From: an uncultured Bacilli bacterium
GTDB lineage: Bacteria; Bacillota_I; Bacilli_A; RFN20; CAG-631
DNA: 64,000 bases
NCBI GenBank assembly: GCA_947599835.1
Contig: CANQFQ010000006.1
Location: forward strand, 45,475-109,474
Direction: 5' to 3'
Shown here: positions 1 through 8,074 of the stretch, one piece after another
Numbering within the stretch: position 1 is the stretch's first letter
How the letters are laid out: every line of letters begins with the position of its first letter
Notes under the pieces: model-generated
Told to the model about the DNA's origin: nothing
Seen by the model: the letters and a program-made list of their open reading frames with translations, nothing else
Databases searched by the model: none
Made by a program: the position numbers and the translations under genes

Positions 1-103
1 CGGCAGGTCCACCTTTTTCAATATATTTTTCATGTCTAAAAGCAATTGCACCATTACCGCCGTTTCCAGCAATAACTTCAATAATCGCTTTATCTATAAA
101 CAT
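1..103 (-). CDS. obg: Obg GTPase, N-terminal fragment (cut by window edge)
   Basis: Only the first 34 codons are inside the window; the gene continues beyond base 1. The translation starts [18 protein letters not shown] and continues through [16 protein letters not shown], which matches the glycine-rich N-terminal Obg fold of the ribosome-assembly GTPase Obg/CgtA. The start at 103 has an SD-like GGGAG upstream. It lies downstream of rplU-prp-rpmA on the same strand, the usual Bacillota order. Spo0B, which sits between rpmA and obg in Bacillus subtilis, is absent here. The GTPase domain itself cannot be seen. Confidence 0.9.
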   Translation of the reverse strand, partial: MFIDKAIIEVIAGNGGNGAIAFRHEKYIEKGGPA

Positions 104-130
104 GGTTGATCGGCTCCCTTCTAAATAACT

Positions 131-156
131 AAAAAAAGCCCTTCTAGGGCTTTGAC
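131..156 (-). terminator. Rho-independent terminator after rpmA
   Basis: A 7-bp stem (AAAGCCC at 135-141 with GGGCTTT at 147-153) is followed on the minus strand by a T run. It sits between the rpmA stop and obg, so obg may be partly uncoupled from the ribosomal protein genes. Confidence 0.75.
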
Positions 157-165
157 ATACGACAA

Positions 166-456
166 TTAAGCTGCTGCTTTTGGATAGCAAGAAACTTGCT
201 TTCTATCTTTTCCTACACGTTCATATTTTACAACTCCATCAACGGTAGTAAATAAAGTGTCATCTCCACCTTTTAAGACGTTTGTTCCAGGATATACTTT
301 TGTACCCCGTTGACGATATAAGATGGAACCTGCTTTAGCAAATTGGCCATCAGCAACTTTAGCGCCTAAACGTTTTGAATGAGAATCTCTACCATTTTTA
401 GTAGAACCAACACCTTTTTTAGATGCAAATAATTGCAAATTTAATTTTAATAACAT
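166..456 (-). CDS. rpmA: 50S ribosomal protein L27 with cleavable N-terminal extension
   Basis: L27 binds 23S rRNA near the peptidyl transferase centre. The 96-residue product starts [20 protein letters not shown]. The LNLQLFAS stretch is the Bacillota-specific leader that the protease Prp removes to expose the functional N-terminus; the conserved core ([15 protein letters not shown]) follows at once. The start at 456 is chosen because GGAGGTG lies about 6 bases upstream; an upstream ATG at 471 precedes that SD and is unlikely to be used. prp is immediately upstream, 1 bp away, so enzyme and substrate are translated from the same message. Confidence 0.97.
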   Translation of the reverse strand: MLLKLNLQLFASKKGVGSTKNGRDSHSKRLGAKVADGQFAKAGSILYRQRGTKVYPGTNVLKGGDDTLFTTVDGVVKYERVGKDRKQVSCYPKAAA

Positions 457-457
457 G

Positions 458-781
458 TTATACACCTCCATGAATTTTAGTGATTTTAATATATTTTGGA
501 TATGATTCTTCCAATGTTTTTAATTGTGTAATCATCATGTTCAGCAATAATTGTAATTCATAAGAATCATGTTTGACTTCAATGAAAGAATAGCCATCTT
601 TTAAATCAAAAAGAATATCTTCTTTCGTTAGTAAATCATCAATTGAATTGATAGAACCATATACGATAGCACTTACACCCGCACATACAATGTCTTTTCC
701 ATGAATGTTTTGATTTGCATGGCCTTGTATAAGTATAGAAGAAATAACATTTTCATTGAATGTTATTTTTATAGAAATCAT
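458..781 (-). CDS. prp: Ribosomal-processing cysteine protease Prp (YsxB family)
   Basis: Prp cleaves the N-terminal leader of L27, a step shown to be essential in Staphylococcus. This 107-residue product is the usual length. The family's catalytic pair is visible: His21 in QGHAN and Cys33 in [10 protein letters not shown]. It sits between rplU and rpmA, the invariant location in Bacillota, 5 bp from rplU and 1 bp from rpmA. L27 carries the matching leader, so the pair is expected to be functional. Confidence 0.95.
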   Translation of the reverse strand: MISIKITFNENVISSILIQGHANQNIHGKDIVCAGVSAIVYGSINSIDDLLTKEDILFDLKDGYSFIEVKHDSYELQLLLNMMITQLKTLEESYPKYIKITKIHGGV

Positions 782-786
782 TGATT

Positions 787-1101
787 TTAGCCTTCAATAT
801 TAGTAACTTCAATTTGAGTATATGGTTGGCGATGACCTTTTAAGATGTGATAGTTCGATTTTGCTTTGTATTTAAAAACAAGAACTTTTTTACCTTTTCC
901 ATTTTTAATTACTTTAGCTGTAACTTTAGCACCATCTACATAAGGAGTTCCGACTTTAACTTTTCCATTTTCACCGACTAATAATACTTCTTCAAAAGTT
1001 ACTTCGTTTCCTGCTTCAACATTAGGCAATTTTTCGATAAATAATTTATCTCCTACTTCAGCCTTTAATTGTTTTCCGCCAGTTTTAAAAATTGCATACA
1101 T
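787..1101 (-). CDS. rplU: 50S ribosomal protein L21
   Basis: L21 is a 23S rRNA-binding protein of the large subunit. The 104-residue product starts MYAIFKTGGKQLK and carries the family C-terminal signature around KSNYHILKGHRQPYTQIEV. The start at 1101 is set by GGAGGTG placed about 8 bases upstream; the open frame extends further upstream but lies in the transcribed leader. It is the first gene of the rplU-prp-rpmA unit and has its own promoter and leader. Confidence 0.97.
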   Translation of the reverse strand: MYAIFKTGGKQLKAEVGDKLFIEKLPNVEAGNEVTFEEVLLVGENGKVKVGTPYVDGAKVTAKVIKNGKGKKVLVFKYKAKSNYHILKGHRQPYTQIEVTNIEG

Positions 1102-1104
1102 ATT

Positions 1105-1211
1105 TTTTACACCTCCGTTTAATTGTTGCTTTATGACTCGCCAAATACAGGTGGAAATCTTCACTTAATAACCTTTTTTGTGCGGTTGTACCCTAAAGCC
1201 TAAGGTGCAAC
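1105..1211 (-). promoter_or_regulatory. Probable L21 autoregulatory mRNA leader
   Basis: About 110 bases separate the predicted transcription start (near 1211) from the rplU SD. The leader has paired segments, including a stem in CCTTAGGCTTTAGGG (around 1186-1203) and a conserved-looking stretch ATTTCCACCTGTATT (around 1143-1157). Bacillota rplU messages usually carry an L21 leader bound by L21. The assignment rests on position and partial resemblance; a covariance search with the Rfam L21 leader model would settle it. Confidence 0.6.
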
Positions 1212-1217
1212 ACTGAA

Positions 1218-1246
1218 ATATTATCAAAAAAATAGGAAATAGTCAA
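1218..1246 (-). promoter_or_regulatory. SigA promoter of rplU-prp-rpmA
   Basis: On the minus strand TTGACT (1241-1246) is separated by 17 bp from TAATAT (1218-1223). Both hexamers are one or two bases from the sigma-70 consensus and the spacing is ideal. Just upstream lies a 16-bp AT palindrome (1264-1279). Confidence 0.75.
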
Positions 1247-1287
1247 TAATTTTTTATATATATTATATTAATTAATATAGGGCGATA

Positions 1288-2061
1288 TCATTGTTTTTTA
1301 TTAGTATTATTTAATAATTTCATTGCAATTTTTTGATCATTTAGTATTATTCCGTTTTCAAATTTATAATTGTTTGTTTCTTTATACATTTCATAATTTT
1401 TAAGTATTTTAAATTTTTTGTGTTTCTTATTATAGGTTTTATAAATTAAGAATTTATGATATAAAATAGGAATTTCTTTTAAGTACATAAATTGCATAAT
1501 AAAAAGAAAAATAGTGATTACGATTTGCGGGTTATAAAGATTGTATATTAATAAAAAAACAAAAAATACAATTGACAAAATTAACGATAGAATGAGTGTT
1601 TTTTTATACGATAAACGATATTGTATAAGGCTATTTATAACTTGGTAACCATCTAAAGGATAAATAGGTAAAAGATTAAATAAATTAATCGCCATGTTTG
1701 CATTTTTTGAAAATAGGAATGTCGTGTAGCTTAATATATTTTTGTGGTACATTATATGAATTAACAATAAATTGACAAAAAACATGAAAGGTCCAAATAG
1801 ATAGATAATACAAATTTGATATGATTTTAGATATTGTATTTCATCTATTTTAAGATTGAAACCAAATGGTAAAACTGTTATTTTTTTCACTTTCACCTTA
1901 AAAATTAGACAGGCAATAAGGTGTCCTAATTCATGAATAAAGGAAAGCGTTAAGAAAATAATTATTGGTTTAAATTGTCCTGTTAAAAAAGTTAAAAATA
2001 AAAGTAAAAATGTAGAAACTTTTACATCAATGAAATCATTTATTTTGTATAATATCTTCAT
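1288..2061 (-). CDS. spoIVFB: SpoIVFB-like M50 intramembrane zinc metalloprotease
   Basis: In Bacillus SpoIVFB is the site-2-type protease that cuts pro-sigma-K in the mother cell. The 257-residue product has several membrane helices, the zinc motif HELGH after the second helix and the second metal site NLLPIYPLDGYQ (N..P..PLDG). Both catalytic parts are intact. The start at 2061 overlaps the end of spoIVFA by 26 bp and has no clear SD, suggesting translational coupling. The order spoIVFA-spoIVFB-rplU is the Bacillus order. Its substrate here is unknown, since sigma-K is not in the window. Confidence 0.85.
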   Translation of the reverse strand: MKILYKINDFIDVKVSTFLLLFLTFLTGQFKPIIIFLTLSFIHELGHLIACLIFKVKVKKITVLPFGFNLKIDEIQYLKSYQICIIYLFGPFMFFVNLLLIHIMYHKNILSYTTFLFSKNANMAINLFNLLPIYPLDGYQVINSLIQYRLSYKKTLILSLILSIVFFVFLLIYNLYNPQIVITIFLFIMQFMYLKEIPILYHKFLIYKTYNKKHKKFKILKNYEMYKETNNYKFENGIILNDQKIAMKLLNNTNKKQ

Positions 2062-2659
2062 AGGAATATGTGACTTTATCTTTAATAAAATAAAGAGCAA
2101 ATTCAGTTTCAAAATTTCCAAGCTGCGTATCACTTGTTACGCGATCATATTCTTTGACGAAGCAAGTGTCTAATTCTTCATAAATTCCTAAATAACTATT
2201 ATCATGACGAACTATGATTTGATAAGTGCTCTCTTCATAATTAATACTTAAAACTGTACCACTAGAAAAGGAATAGGCTGTTTTATTATTATTGGTATAG
2301 TAAAAATCACTGACTCTAACAAATTTTGAATTTGCAGCTACTGGTAAATCATCGTTGTTTGTAGTTGTTTCTTTTTTTGTACCAAAAGAAAAGAAATTGG
2401 TCAATTGATTGCTAAATTTTATCATTTTTTGATTTATAGCGGTGAAATTTATATTTGTATGAAATAATCGATTAATAAAATTAGCATTTGGATCTTTGTA
2501 TGCATAAATTAAAAAAGCTAGAATCAAACACAACACGCCCAATAAGCGATTTATTAATTTTAATGCGCTTTTCTTTTTTTGTTTTTTTTGATTTTTGTTT
2601 TCAAACTTCTCTTGCTTTCTTTCGTGAATACGTTGGTATATTTTTTCGTAATCTTCCAT
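2036..2659 (-). CDS. spoIVFA: SpoIVFA-like membrane protein with degenerate M23 domain
   Basis: SpoIVFA anchors and inhibits SpoIVFB in the outer forespore membrane of Bacillus. This 207-residue protein has a charged N-terminus (about 35 residues, rich in K/E/Q), one membrane helix (LLGVLCLILAFLIYAY) and a C-terminal beta-rich region resembling an LytM/M23 fold but without the zinc-binding HxxxD, as in SpoIVFA. The start at 2659 follows GAGGGAGG by about 7 bases; the ATG at 2677 lies upstream of that SD. Identity relies mainly on topology and on its overlap with spoIVFB. Confidence 0.7.
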   Translation of the reverse strand: MEDYEKIYQRIHERKQEKFENKNQKKQKKKSALKLINRLLGVLCLILAFLIYAYKDPNANFINRLFHTNINFTAINQKMIKFSNQLTNFFSFGTKKETTTNNDDLPVAANSKFVRVSDFYYTNNNKTAYSFSSGTVLSINYEESTYQIIVRHDNSYLGIYEELDTCFVKEYDRVTSDTQLGNFETEFALYFIKDKVTYSYEDIIQNK

Positions 2660-2710
2660 AAAAAAATCCTCCCTCATAAATTTTATGAAAGAGGAAATTT
2701 AAAAAGAACA

Positions 2711-2857
2711 TTAATCTGTACTTACTTGAAGCGATGATGTTTCATTTTCAATTCTTTCCCAAGTATTTTTTACCAGTGTTTTATATCCCATCACAATGGC
2801 ACTAAATACACCTATAACAATTAAAATACCTAATAATTGTGCTTTAAATTCTGACAT
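2711..2857 (-). CDS. 48-residue Flp/pilin-like peptide
   Basis: This small gene encodes MSEFKAQLLGILIVIGV then FSAIVMGYKTLVKNTW and a short acidic tail. One N-terminal hydrophobic helix followed by a polar tail is the plan of Flp-type (Tad) pilins, and it is the last gene of the Tad-like cluster. The SD GAGGTG at the end of the upstream gene is spaced 8 bases from the ATG. A classical prepilin cleavage site is not evident, so it could instead be a minor pilin or a small membrane peptide. Confidence 0.65.
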   Translation of the reverse strand: MSEFKAQLLGILIVIGVFSAIVMGYKTLVKNTWERIENETSSLQVSTD

Positions 2858-2862
2858 TTATT

Positions 2863-3201
2863 TCACCTCTTTTGAAAAATTTCATATTTTTTAGTTATTT
2901 TACGATCAAAAGCACCATCAATGAATAGTTTTGAATCATAATTTTTTACAAATAAAATTTTATAATGATAGCAATAATCTTGTAGTGTTCTTTCAATGTT
3001 AAACTCATCAATGTCATATTGTTCAACAAAACTTTTAATTTCACTTTGGGTATAACCATTTTTTTGAATATAATTAACAATATTTAAGGTTTGTGTATTA
3101 AAAGTAGTTTCAAATGATTGATAAGCAAATATATCACTGCAAACCCCTAAAAATATCGATAAAAACAGAAAACTAAGAATTAAACCAATTTGATTAGACA
3201 A
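2863..3201 (-). CDS. Single-pass TadE/pseudopilin-like protein
   Basis: The 112-residue product has one N-terminal hydrophobic segment (IGLILSFLFLSIFLGVCSDI) followed by a soluble domain of about 85 residues rich in Tyr, Ile and Lys. That topology fits TadE-like pseudopilins. It overlaps the upstream TadC-like gene by 8 bp and ends with TGA inside the SD region of the pilin-like peptide, so the genes are translationally coupled. No specific family motif was recognised. Confidence 0.6.
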   Translation of the reverse strand: MSNQIGLILSFLFLSIFLGVCSDIFAYQSFETTFNTQTLNIVNYIQKNGYTQSEIKSFVEQYDIDEFNIERTLQDYCYHYKILFVKNYDSKLFIDGAFDRKITKKYEIFQKR

Positions 3202-3856
3202 GCCCGTTCACCCCAATTGATTGAAAAATAAATACGGAAAATAAGACGATAGCTAAAGCAGATAAAATAAGTGGAAATAAATAAAATTTTTCTAATGATT
3301 TAACCTCTTTTTCAACATATTCATTGATTGCTTCGTCTTGAATTTGAAATAATGTATTTCCCATATTTTCTAATAATTGCGCATTTTTGGAATTTTCTTG
3401 TGATTGATATAGAATTAATATCATTTGCTTAATTTGAATGTTTTCAAATTGATTTGAAAATTCAATAAAGGGTTGAATAGAACTATCATTTTCAATATTT
3501 TCTATTAATTTTAATACATCATTTTTGATTGTTTCATCGACAAAATCTATGGTTTCTTTTAATGCATTGTATATAATCACTTTATTTTCAAGTAGATTAA
3601 TTAAGTTCCGATAAAAACCAAAAAATGCAATTTCTTTAGAAGCAATTAAATGATGGTATTTTTTTTCTAATTGAAAAATATGAAATAGAAAAATAGGAAT
3701 AATAATCAATAAACTAAAAATACCTATTTGATAATTTACAAAAAGAATCAATAATAAACTACAGATTCCTACGAGAGCTATTTTTAATATTAACGCTAAA
3801 ATATTCTTTTTAAAGTCAATCTGTAATTTATCACAATAAAGTCGATAGTTATTCAC
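3194..3856 (-). CDS. TadC-like GspF-domain inner-membrane platform protein
   Basis: Type II/IV secretion platforms contain GspF-type membrane proteins that transmit ATPase motion to the pilus. This 220-residue protein has two helices near residues 15-55, a cytoplasmic helical region of about 130 residues, and a C-terminal helix pair (FYLFPLILSALAIVLFSVFIF). It lies between the TadB-like protein and the TadE-like protein, 3 bp from the former. The pairing of two such proteins with a CpaF ATPase is the hallmark of Tad systems. Confidence 0.7.
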   Translation of the reverse strand: MNNYRLYCDKLQIDFKKNILALILKIALVGICSLLLILFVNYQIGIFSLLIIIPIFLFHIFQLEKKYHHLIASKEIAFFGFYRNLINLLENKVIIYNALKETIDFVDETIKNDVLKLIENIENDSSIQPFIEFSNQFENIQIKQMILILYQSQENSKNAQLLENMGNTLFQIQDEAINEYVEKEVKSLEKFYLFPLILSALAIVLFSVFIFQSIGVNGLV

Positions 3857-3859
3857 ATT

Positions 3860-4540
3860 CTATAACCCCCTAATTTTATTTTGATAAAAGGTAATCCATA
3901 ATTTTGCAAATGAGTATAATCCAATGATTAGCATTAAGGCTAAACTTAATTTACAGATAGGATTATCGAGCATTTTTTCAAAATATTGTCCTAATCCTAT
4001 TTTTAAAAACACGAGAACAAATATCCATAGAAAATAGAGAACAAATAACTCAAATAATTTAACCTTTTTTTTCTTTTTTAGTTGCAAATAATGAACTTTT
4101 GTTTTTTGACATAGATCCGAAGGTGCCTTTGTTAATTTATAAAAATCTCCTCCATTATTTGTATAAAGCGTTAATGTATTAGCATATAGTTGAAAACCTA
4201 TCAATGGGAAATTATTTGCGATATCTTCTACTTGTGTTGTAAATTCATCGCCGCTTAATCCCTGAAATTCATTTGAAAGATAGGCTTCTATGGCTTGATA
4301 TCCTTCATAAACGTTTGGTGTAGAAAGCATTTGTACATTCATAAAATTAGTAAATTCATAAATTATCTCAATTTGATGATAAAAATTTTTATCTATTTTC
4401 TTATTTTTTAATACCCAAAATGTCATTGAACCAGCAAATAAACTAATTAGTAATGCTAGGATCCAATCGTTAATAATGTAAAAACTTAGTAAGAAAGTTA
4501 AAGGAACGCTTAAAAAATATATTCCATCTTTTTTATTCAT
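3860..4540 (-). CDS. TadB-like GspF-domain inner-membrane platform protein
   Basis: The 226-residue product has N-terminal helices (about 10-45), a helical cytoplasmic domain (about 50-155, beginning near HQIEIIYEFTNFMNVQM) and two C-terminal helices. This is the TadB arrangement. It overlaps the cpaF gene by 8 bp and is followed 3 bp later by the TadC-like gene, so the three are one translational unit. Confidence 0.7.
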   Translation of the reverse strand: MNKKDGIYFLSVPLTFLLSFYIINDWILALLISLFAGSMTFWVLKNKKIDKNFYHQIEIIYEFTNFMNVQMLSTPNVYEGYQAIEAYLSNEFQGLSGDEFTTQVEDIANNFPLIGFQLYANTLTLYTNNGGDFYKLTKAPSDLCQKTKVHYLQLKKKKKVKLFELFVLYFLWIFVLVFLKIGLGQYFEKMLDNPICKLSLALMLIIGLYSFAKLWITFYQNKIRGL

Positions 4541-5642
4541 TTTGTTCCTCCTTTATAAATTGAGAAATATCATTAAAATATTCTTTATTAAATTTTAATT
4601 TTTCAAATAAAAATGGACTCATTGTACCATAGATTGCATCGTTATTATTTTTTATTTGATATAAAAAATTACAATTGTATCCATCTGTAGATGGGACATA
4701 TTCGATAACTTCACTTATAAAACGAATGATTTTATTGTTCTCAAAACGTTTTTCAATATGCAAACCAATTTTTAAGTTTTTTGCAATATCTTGTAACATA
4801 TTTTGTTCGGTAAAATCAATATTTTTTTGAAATAATTTAATTAATCTATGCAAACTATTTTTTGCAGAATCACTATGTATTGTAGTTATCATAGGATGCC
4901 CTGTTGCAATCGATTGTACCAATTCAAACGCTTCATTGCCACGAGTTTCTGCGACGATAATCCAATCTGGATTATTTCTTAAAGAAGCTTTAATTAAATC
5001 ATTTAAATTCTCAGTTTGATGACTAATAATCCATGATGTAATATCGCGGTGGGGATATAATTCTTTTAAATAGGTTTCATAACTATCTTCAATAATGATT
5101 ATACGATCATTTACATTCATTTTTGAAACTAAATATTTTTGTAATTCTGTTTTTCCACTACCGGTAATACCGCTAATAATTATGGATTGGTAATTTAATA
5201 ATAATACTTTTAACAAATTATGGACTGCTTGTGGACAAAGTGTAGGATCATTTTCTTTAATTTTTAATATGGGTGCGATTTTTCTTAATGAAAATGTTAC
5301 AACTTTTTCATTTTTACTACGTGCGAGTGACGGATGCATGGCATTTAGTCGATAATTACCAAATGAAACATCAAGTATGGGATTTTGCACCGAAAATGGT
5401 TGTAGGGAATAATTAGCAATCTGCTTGATCATTGAAAGAACTTCTTCATTATCCATTTCAATATTTAATTTAAATCTTCCAATTTCATTATCTTGGGCAT
5501 AGAAATGATTGCCGTTATATTGAATATCTGTTAAGGTATCGCTAAAATAATCTTTTAAAAAAGATGACTCTATGATTTCAACACATTTTTCAATATTTGC
5601 TTGTACAATGCCATTATTTTTAAACTCTTTCTTTAAGTTCAT
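4533..5642 (-). CDS. cpaF: CpaF/TadA-family secretion ATPase
   Basis: This hexameric ATPase would power assembly of Tad-type pili at the cytoplasmic membrane. Walker A is ISGITGSGKTEL (about residues 158-169); Walker B and the downstream boxes are seen in NNPDWIIVAETRGNEA and TGHPMITTIHSDS. At 369 residues it is shorter than many CpaF proteins because the N-terminal part is reduced, but the catalytic core is complete. An SD (AAAGG) precedes the ATG. It is the best anchor for calling this cluster a Tad-like system. Confidence 0.9.
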   Translation of the reverse strand: MNLKKEFKNNGIVQANIEKCVEIIESSFLKDYFSDTLTDIQYNGNHFYAQDNEIGRFKLNIEMDNEEVLSMIKQIANYSLQPFSVQNPILDVSFGNYRLNAMHPSLARSKNEKVVTFSLRKIAPILKIKENDPTLCPQAVHNLLKVLLLNYQSIIISGITGSGKTELQKYLVSKMNVNDRIIIIEDSYETYLKELYPHRDITSWIISHQTENLNDLIKASLRNNPDWIIVAETRGNEAFELVQSIATGHPMITTIHSDSAKNSLHRLIKLFQKNIDFTEQNMLQDIAKNLKIGLHIEKRFENNKIIRFISEVIEYVPSTDGYNCNFLYQIKNNNDAIYGTMSPFLFEKLKFNKEYFNDISQFIKEEQNE

Positions 5643-6021
5643 ATCTCAAAATCCTTTCTTGTTCAAAATCCATGTATGTAATCATAATTTTAATTTGTAC
5701 ACTATTACAAGAGACGGGATATATCGAACAATTTCTTAATGTTTTTGCATCATAAAAATAGTAATAAAATTGAAAATCAAATTGTGGAAACGAATTTGTT
5801 AGTGTAGAACTTACATATGTTTTTAGTAAATCTTTATCGATTTCTATTGCTGAAAATCCTAATTCTCCAGCTTCAAGAACACTATCTAAATTTAGGCAAT
5901 TATAAATCATTGACGTATCAATTAAATAAGTAGCACTATTCATTTTATTTAAATGATTACCATTTAAAAAGATTTGCATGCATCCTAGCCATGCTAAAAT
6001 TAAATAATAACAATTATGCAT
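5620..6021 (-). CDS. Pseudopilin-like protein of the Tad-like locus
   Basis: The 133-residue product has a hydrophobic N-terminus (about residues 4-18) and a soluble domain with several Cys and Tyr residues. It overlaps the cpaF start by 23 bp and its ATG overlaps the stop of the preceding gene, so it belongs to the operon. The topology resembles TadE/TadF minor pilins. No family motif was recognised. Confidence 0.55.
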   Translation of the reverse strand: MHNCYYLILAWLGCMQIFLNGNHLNKMNSATYLIDTSMIYNCLNLDSVLEAGELGFSAIEIDKDLLKTYVSSTLTNSFPQFDFQFYYYFYDAKTLRNCSIYPVSCNSVQIKIMITYMDFEQERILRYELKERV

Positions 6022-7061
6022 TATTGTTCATACACTACATCTAATAAAGGACTATCGATGGATTGGTAGTAAAATTTAGAACCCGTGGGCCCAATAATAT
6101 TTCGATAAATAGAGAATTCACCATAAATATAAAAAGTGTTTTTTAACATTCCAATTTTTGAAAAAATAATACAATATCGAATAGGATTTACTAATAATGT
6201 AGCGTTAAATGGAATAAAAAATGGATGCATTACATTTCCGCATTGATTATTTTTAGTTTCATAGATGGTTCCTGTATATTTATCTTGATAAAATCGATTC
6301 TCATTTGCAATATAAAACCAATTTCCTTTCCGTTGAACGGGTAATTCAATGTCGACAGAATGACTTGTTGGTCCAATTAAATCCGTATCAGGAAATACGG
6401 TATCGTATAATCTTAAGGTTGCAACTGAAATATCATCAAGATTATAGGCTTCTGAAGTTTTAATGAAAAGGGATAAATTAGAAAATGTGATGTAGCGATT
6501 ATAATCATTCATAATGGGCTTAATGGATGTCGTTGTAACATATTCATAATCATAATTTACCGTTGCTTCAGAAAGTTTATATGCCATTTTAAAATATGAA
6601 ACTACTGGTGCTTTAAATTGATAGGTGTTGGTATTTATTGCATTATTTGAGTAACCGACTCTCATGCAACTACTAATCATAATATCGTTCGAAGTCAACA
6701 CTAATTCAAGCCATTTTATTTTAATTAAAATTTTTTTGGTAGAATTCCAACTCGTAAAATTTTGATTATAAAACAAGGTATATTTACCAGTTTCTAATTC
6801 TTTTCCATTGACTATATTTGTTTGCATGAGAGTATTCCCCTCATAAATTTCAAAGGTATAATTCAATAAATGACTTGCGTTCGTAATCGAGTCGAATGAA
6901 ATTTTTATAGGTTCATAGACTTCAGTTACAGGAATAGATCCTTGTGCTGAAATAATTGGAAAAGGCAAAGATGAAGCAAGCTTTAAAGGTTTTCTTAGTG
7001 TATTAGGAACACTAGGTGAAATAAAAATTACGTTTAACCAAATGAAAAATTTAAATAACAT
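6021..7061 (-). CDS. Putative secreted beta-rich protein of the Tad-like locus
   Basis: The family of this 346-residue protein is not recognised. It has an N-terminal hydrophobic segment (FKFFIWLNVIFIS) that may act as a signal peptide, and the remainder is rich in Thr, Asn, Tyr and alternating hydrophobic residues, as in extracellular beta-sandwich proteins. It overlaps the upstream gene by 11 bp and the downstream gene by 3 bp. It may be a surface component of the appendage or its cargo; this is inference from operon position only. Confidence 0.5.
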   Translation of the reverse strand: MLFKFFIWLNVIFISPSVPNTLRKPLKLASSLPFPIISAQGSIPVTEVYEPIKISFDSITNASHLLNYTFEIYEGNTLMQTNIVNGKELETGKYTLFYNQNFTSWNSTKKILIKIKWLELVLTSNDIMISSCMRVGYSNNAINTNTYQFKAPVVSYFKMAYKLSEATVNYDYEYVTTTSIKPIMNDYNRYITFSNLSLFIKTSEAYNLDDISVATLRLYDTVFPDTDLIGPTSHSVDIELPVQRKGNWFYIANENRFYQDKYTGTIYETKNNQCGNVMHPFFIPFNATLLVNPIRYCIIFSKIGMLKNTFYIYGEFSIYRNIIGPTGSKFYYQSIDSPLLDVVYEQ

Positions 7062-7425
7062 AGGTTAAAAAAATCGTCATTGCTTTTTTCTTTAAACGAT
7101 AAAAAGTACTTTTAGAATAAATTCCATACCACCATTTTGAATCCGCATTTGTAAAGAATTCGTTTTGTAAAATACGATTGTATTCATAATCAATCATATT
7201 TAAAATGTTGTCAATGTAGGTTACATAATTTTCACAATAGCTGATATTGATTTGGTTTTGTAGATCTACCATGCTGTAGATGGTTTCTTGTTCTTTAATC
7301 ATATCAGTTAAGATTGAATGATTCGCTAATAAAGTTTTAACTCTTAAATACTCATTACCGAATTGTTTTAAACTTGCACATTGAACTTTAAACGAACTTT
7401 TTAAAATAGAATCATCAAATATCAT
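7051..7425 (-). CDS. Small protein with ArpU-like C-terminal motif, first gene of the Tad-like operon
   Basis: The 124-residue product is mainly helical and ends with WWYGIYSKSTFYRLKKKAM, a pattern resembling ArpU-type phage regulators and the mycoplasmal MG284/MPN403 proteins, where an HTH-like region has the form W..YYSKSTYYR.K..A. The start at 7425 is 7 bases after AGGAGG; the ATG at 7431 is too close. As the first gene it could be a regulator, but no function is established. Confidence 0.5.
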   Translation of the reverse strand: MIFDDSILKSSFKVQCASLKQFGNEYLRVKTLLANHSILTDMIKEQETIYSMVDLQNQINISYCENYVTYIDNILNMIDYEYNRILQNEFFTNADSKWWYGIYSKSTFYRLKKKAMTIFLTYVI

Positions 7426-7544
7426 AACCATTCCTCCTTTTAGACTAATTATTCCATTTTTTTTGTGCGTATTTTGTCAAACCGTGTCACACGTTGTAAA
7501 AAAATGTCCACATTAATACAATAGGCAATAAATAAAAAAAAGAC

Positions 7545-7634
7545 TTAAAAAAATAAAAAAAACTAAGAATAACCATATGAACTGCCATTTTTAAACAAAA
7601 TGATTTCAGTTCATGATGTAGGTTCTTAGTTTTT
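7545..7634 (-). terminator. Terminator of the DUF2188 gene
   Basis: An outer stem (7558-7569 with 7623-7634, AAAAACTAAGAA/TTCTTAGTTTTT) encloses an inner stem (7577-7584 with 7607-7614, ATGAACTG/CAGTTCAT). On the minus strand it is followed by a T-rich run. The arm TAACCATA (7570-7577) can also pair with 7635-7642, so alternative folds are possible. It insulates the DUF2188 gene from the Tad-like operon. Confidence 0.65.
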
Positions 7635-7652
7635 ATGGTTATACAACAACCA

Positions 7653-7946
7653 TTATTTTCTTGAAGATTTTTGTTTTCTTGATGTCGATGGATTGGATTT
7701 ACTTCTAGATCTTGAGGTACGTGCTGTAGAATTTCTAGGATCATTTCCATATGAAGTAGCAAGTCTAATTTTTCCATCTTTTCCATGAATTAAGAATTCA
7801 CTAGAGGTTTCCATGGCCAATTTACGTCCATATTTCATGGCTTCTTTTTGCGTATCATAATTGCCTTTTGACTTGCTAGAATCCCCATTGACAACATGCC
7901 ATTTACCATCTGTTTTATGGTAGGTTACATGTACTGTACGTTTCAT
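7653..7946 (-). CDS. DUF2188 family protein
   Basis: The 97-residue product begins MKRTVHVTYHKTDGKWHVV and has two DUF2188-like hairpin units: one around WHVVNGDSSKSKGNYDTQKEA and a second around EFLIHGKDGKIRLATSYGNDP. The pattern of a W/HV strand, a short turn, then a helix T..EA...GR..A is typical. The C-terminal 25 residues are a basic Arg/Ser/Lys tail that could bind nucleic acid. The function of the family is unknown. An SD (AAAGGA) precedes the ATG, and the gene is monocistronic with its own terminator. Confidence 0.7.
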   Translation of the reverse strand: MKRTVHVTYHKTDGKWHVVNGDSSKSKGNYDTQKEAMKYGRKLAMETSSEFLIHGKDGKIRLATSYGNDPRNSTARTSRSRSKSNPSTSRKQKSSRK

Positions 7947-8026
7947 AATTATCAGTTTCCTTTCTTTTTTCTACCTAGTTATATTTTTATTTAAAAAAAG
8001 AAAATTATTCTTAAATAGTCAAAAAA

Positions 8027-8056
8027 TTGCAATTTTTACCATTTTTTTCATATATA
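8027..8056 (+). promoter_or_regulatory. Candidate promoter of the M15-like peptidase gene
   Basis: TTGCAA (8027-8032) and TATATA (8051-8056) are 18 bp apart, upstream of the AGGTG SD at 8064-8068. The -10 match is moderate and the region is very AT-rich, so this is tentative. Confidence 0.45.
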
Positions 8057-8074
8057 TAAGATAGGTGAAAAAGA

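Noticed and set aside
1264..1279. AT palindrome TATATTAATTAATATA as a regulatory site
   Set aside because: Such palindromes are expected by chance in very AT-rich spacers, and there is no supporting evidence.
7431..7500. Promoter for the Tad-like operon
   Set aside because: A TTGACA is present on the minus strand near 7485, but no acceptable -10 box lies at 16-19 bp from it.
7487..7786. Minus-strand open frame of about 100 codons overlapping the DUF2188 gene
   Set aside because: It overlaps the DUF2188 gene in another frame and runs through the terminator hairpin; the DUF2188 frame has the SD and family pattern.
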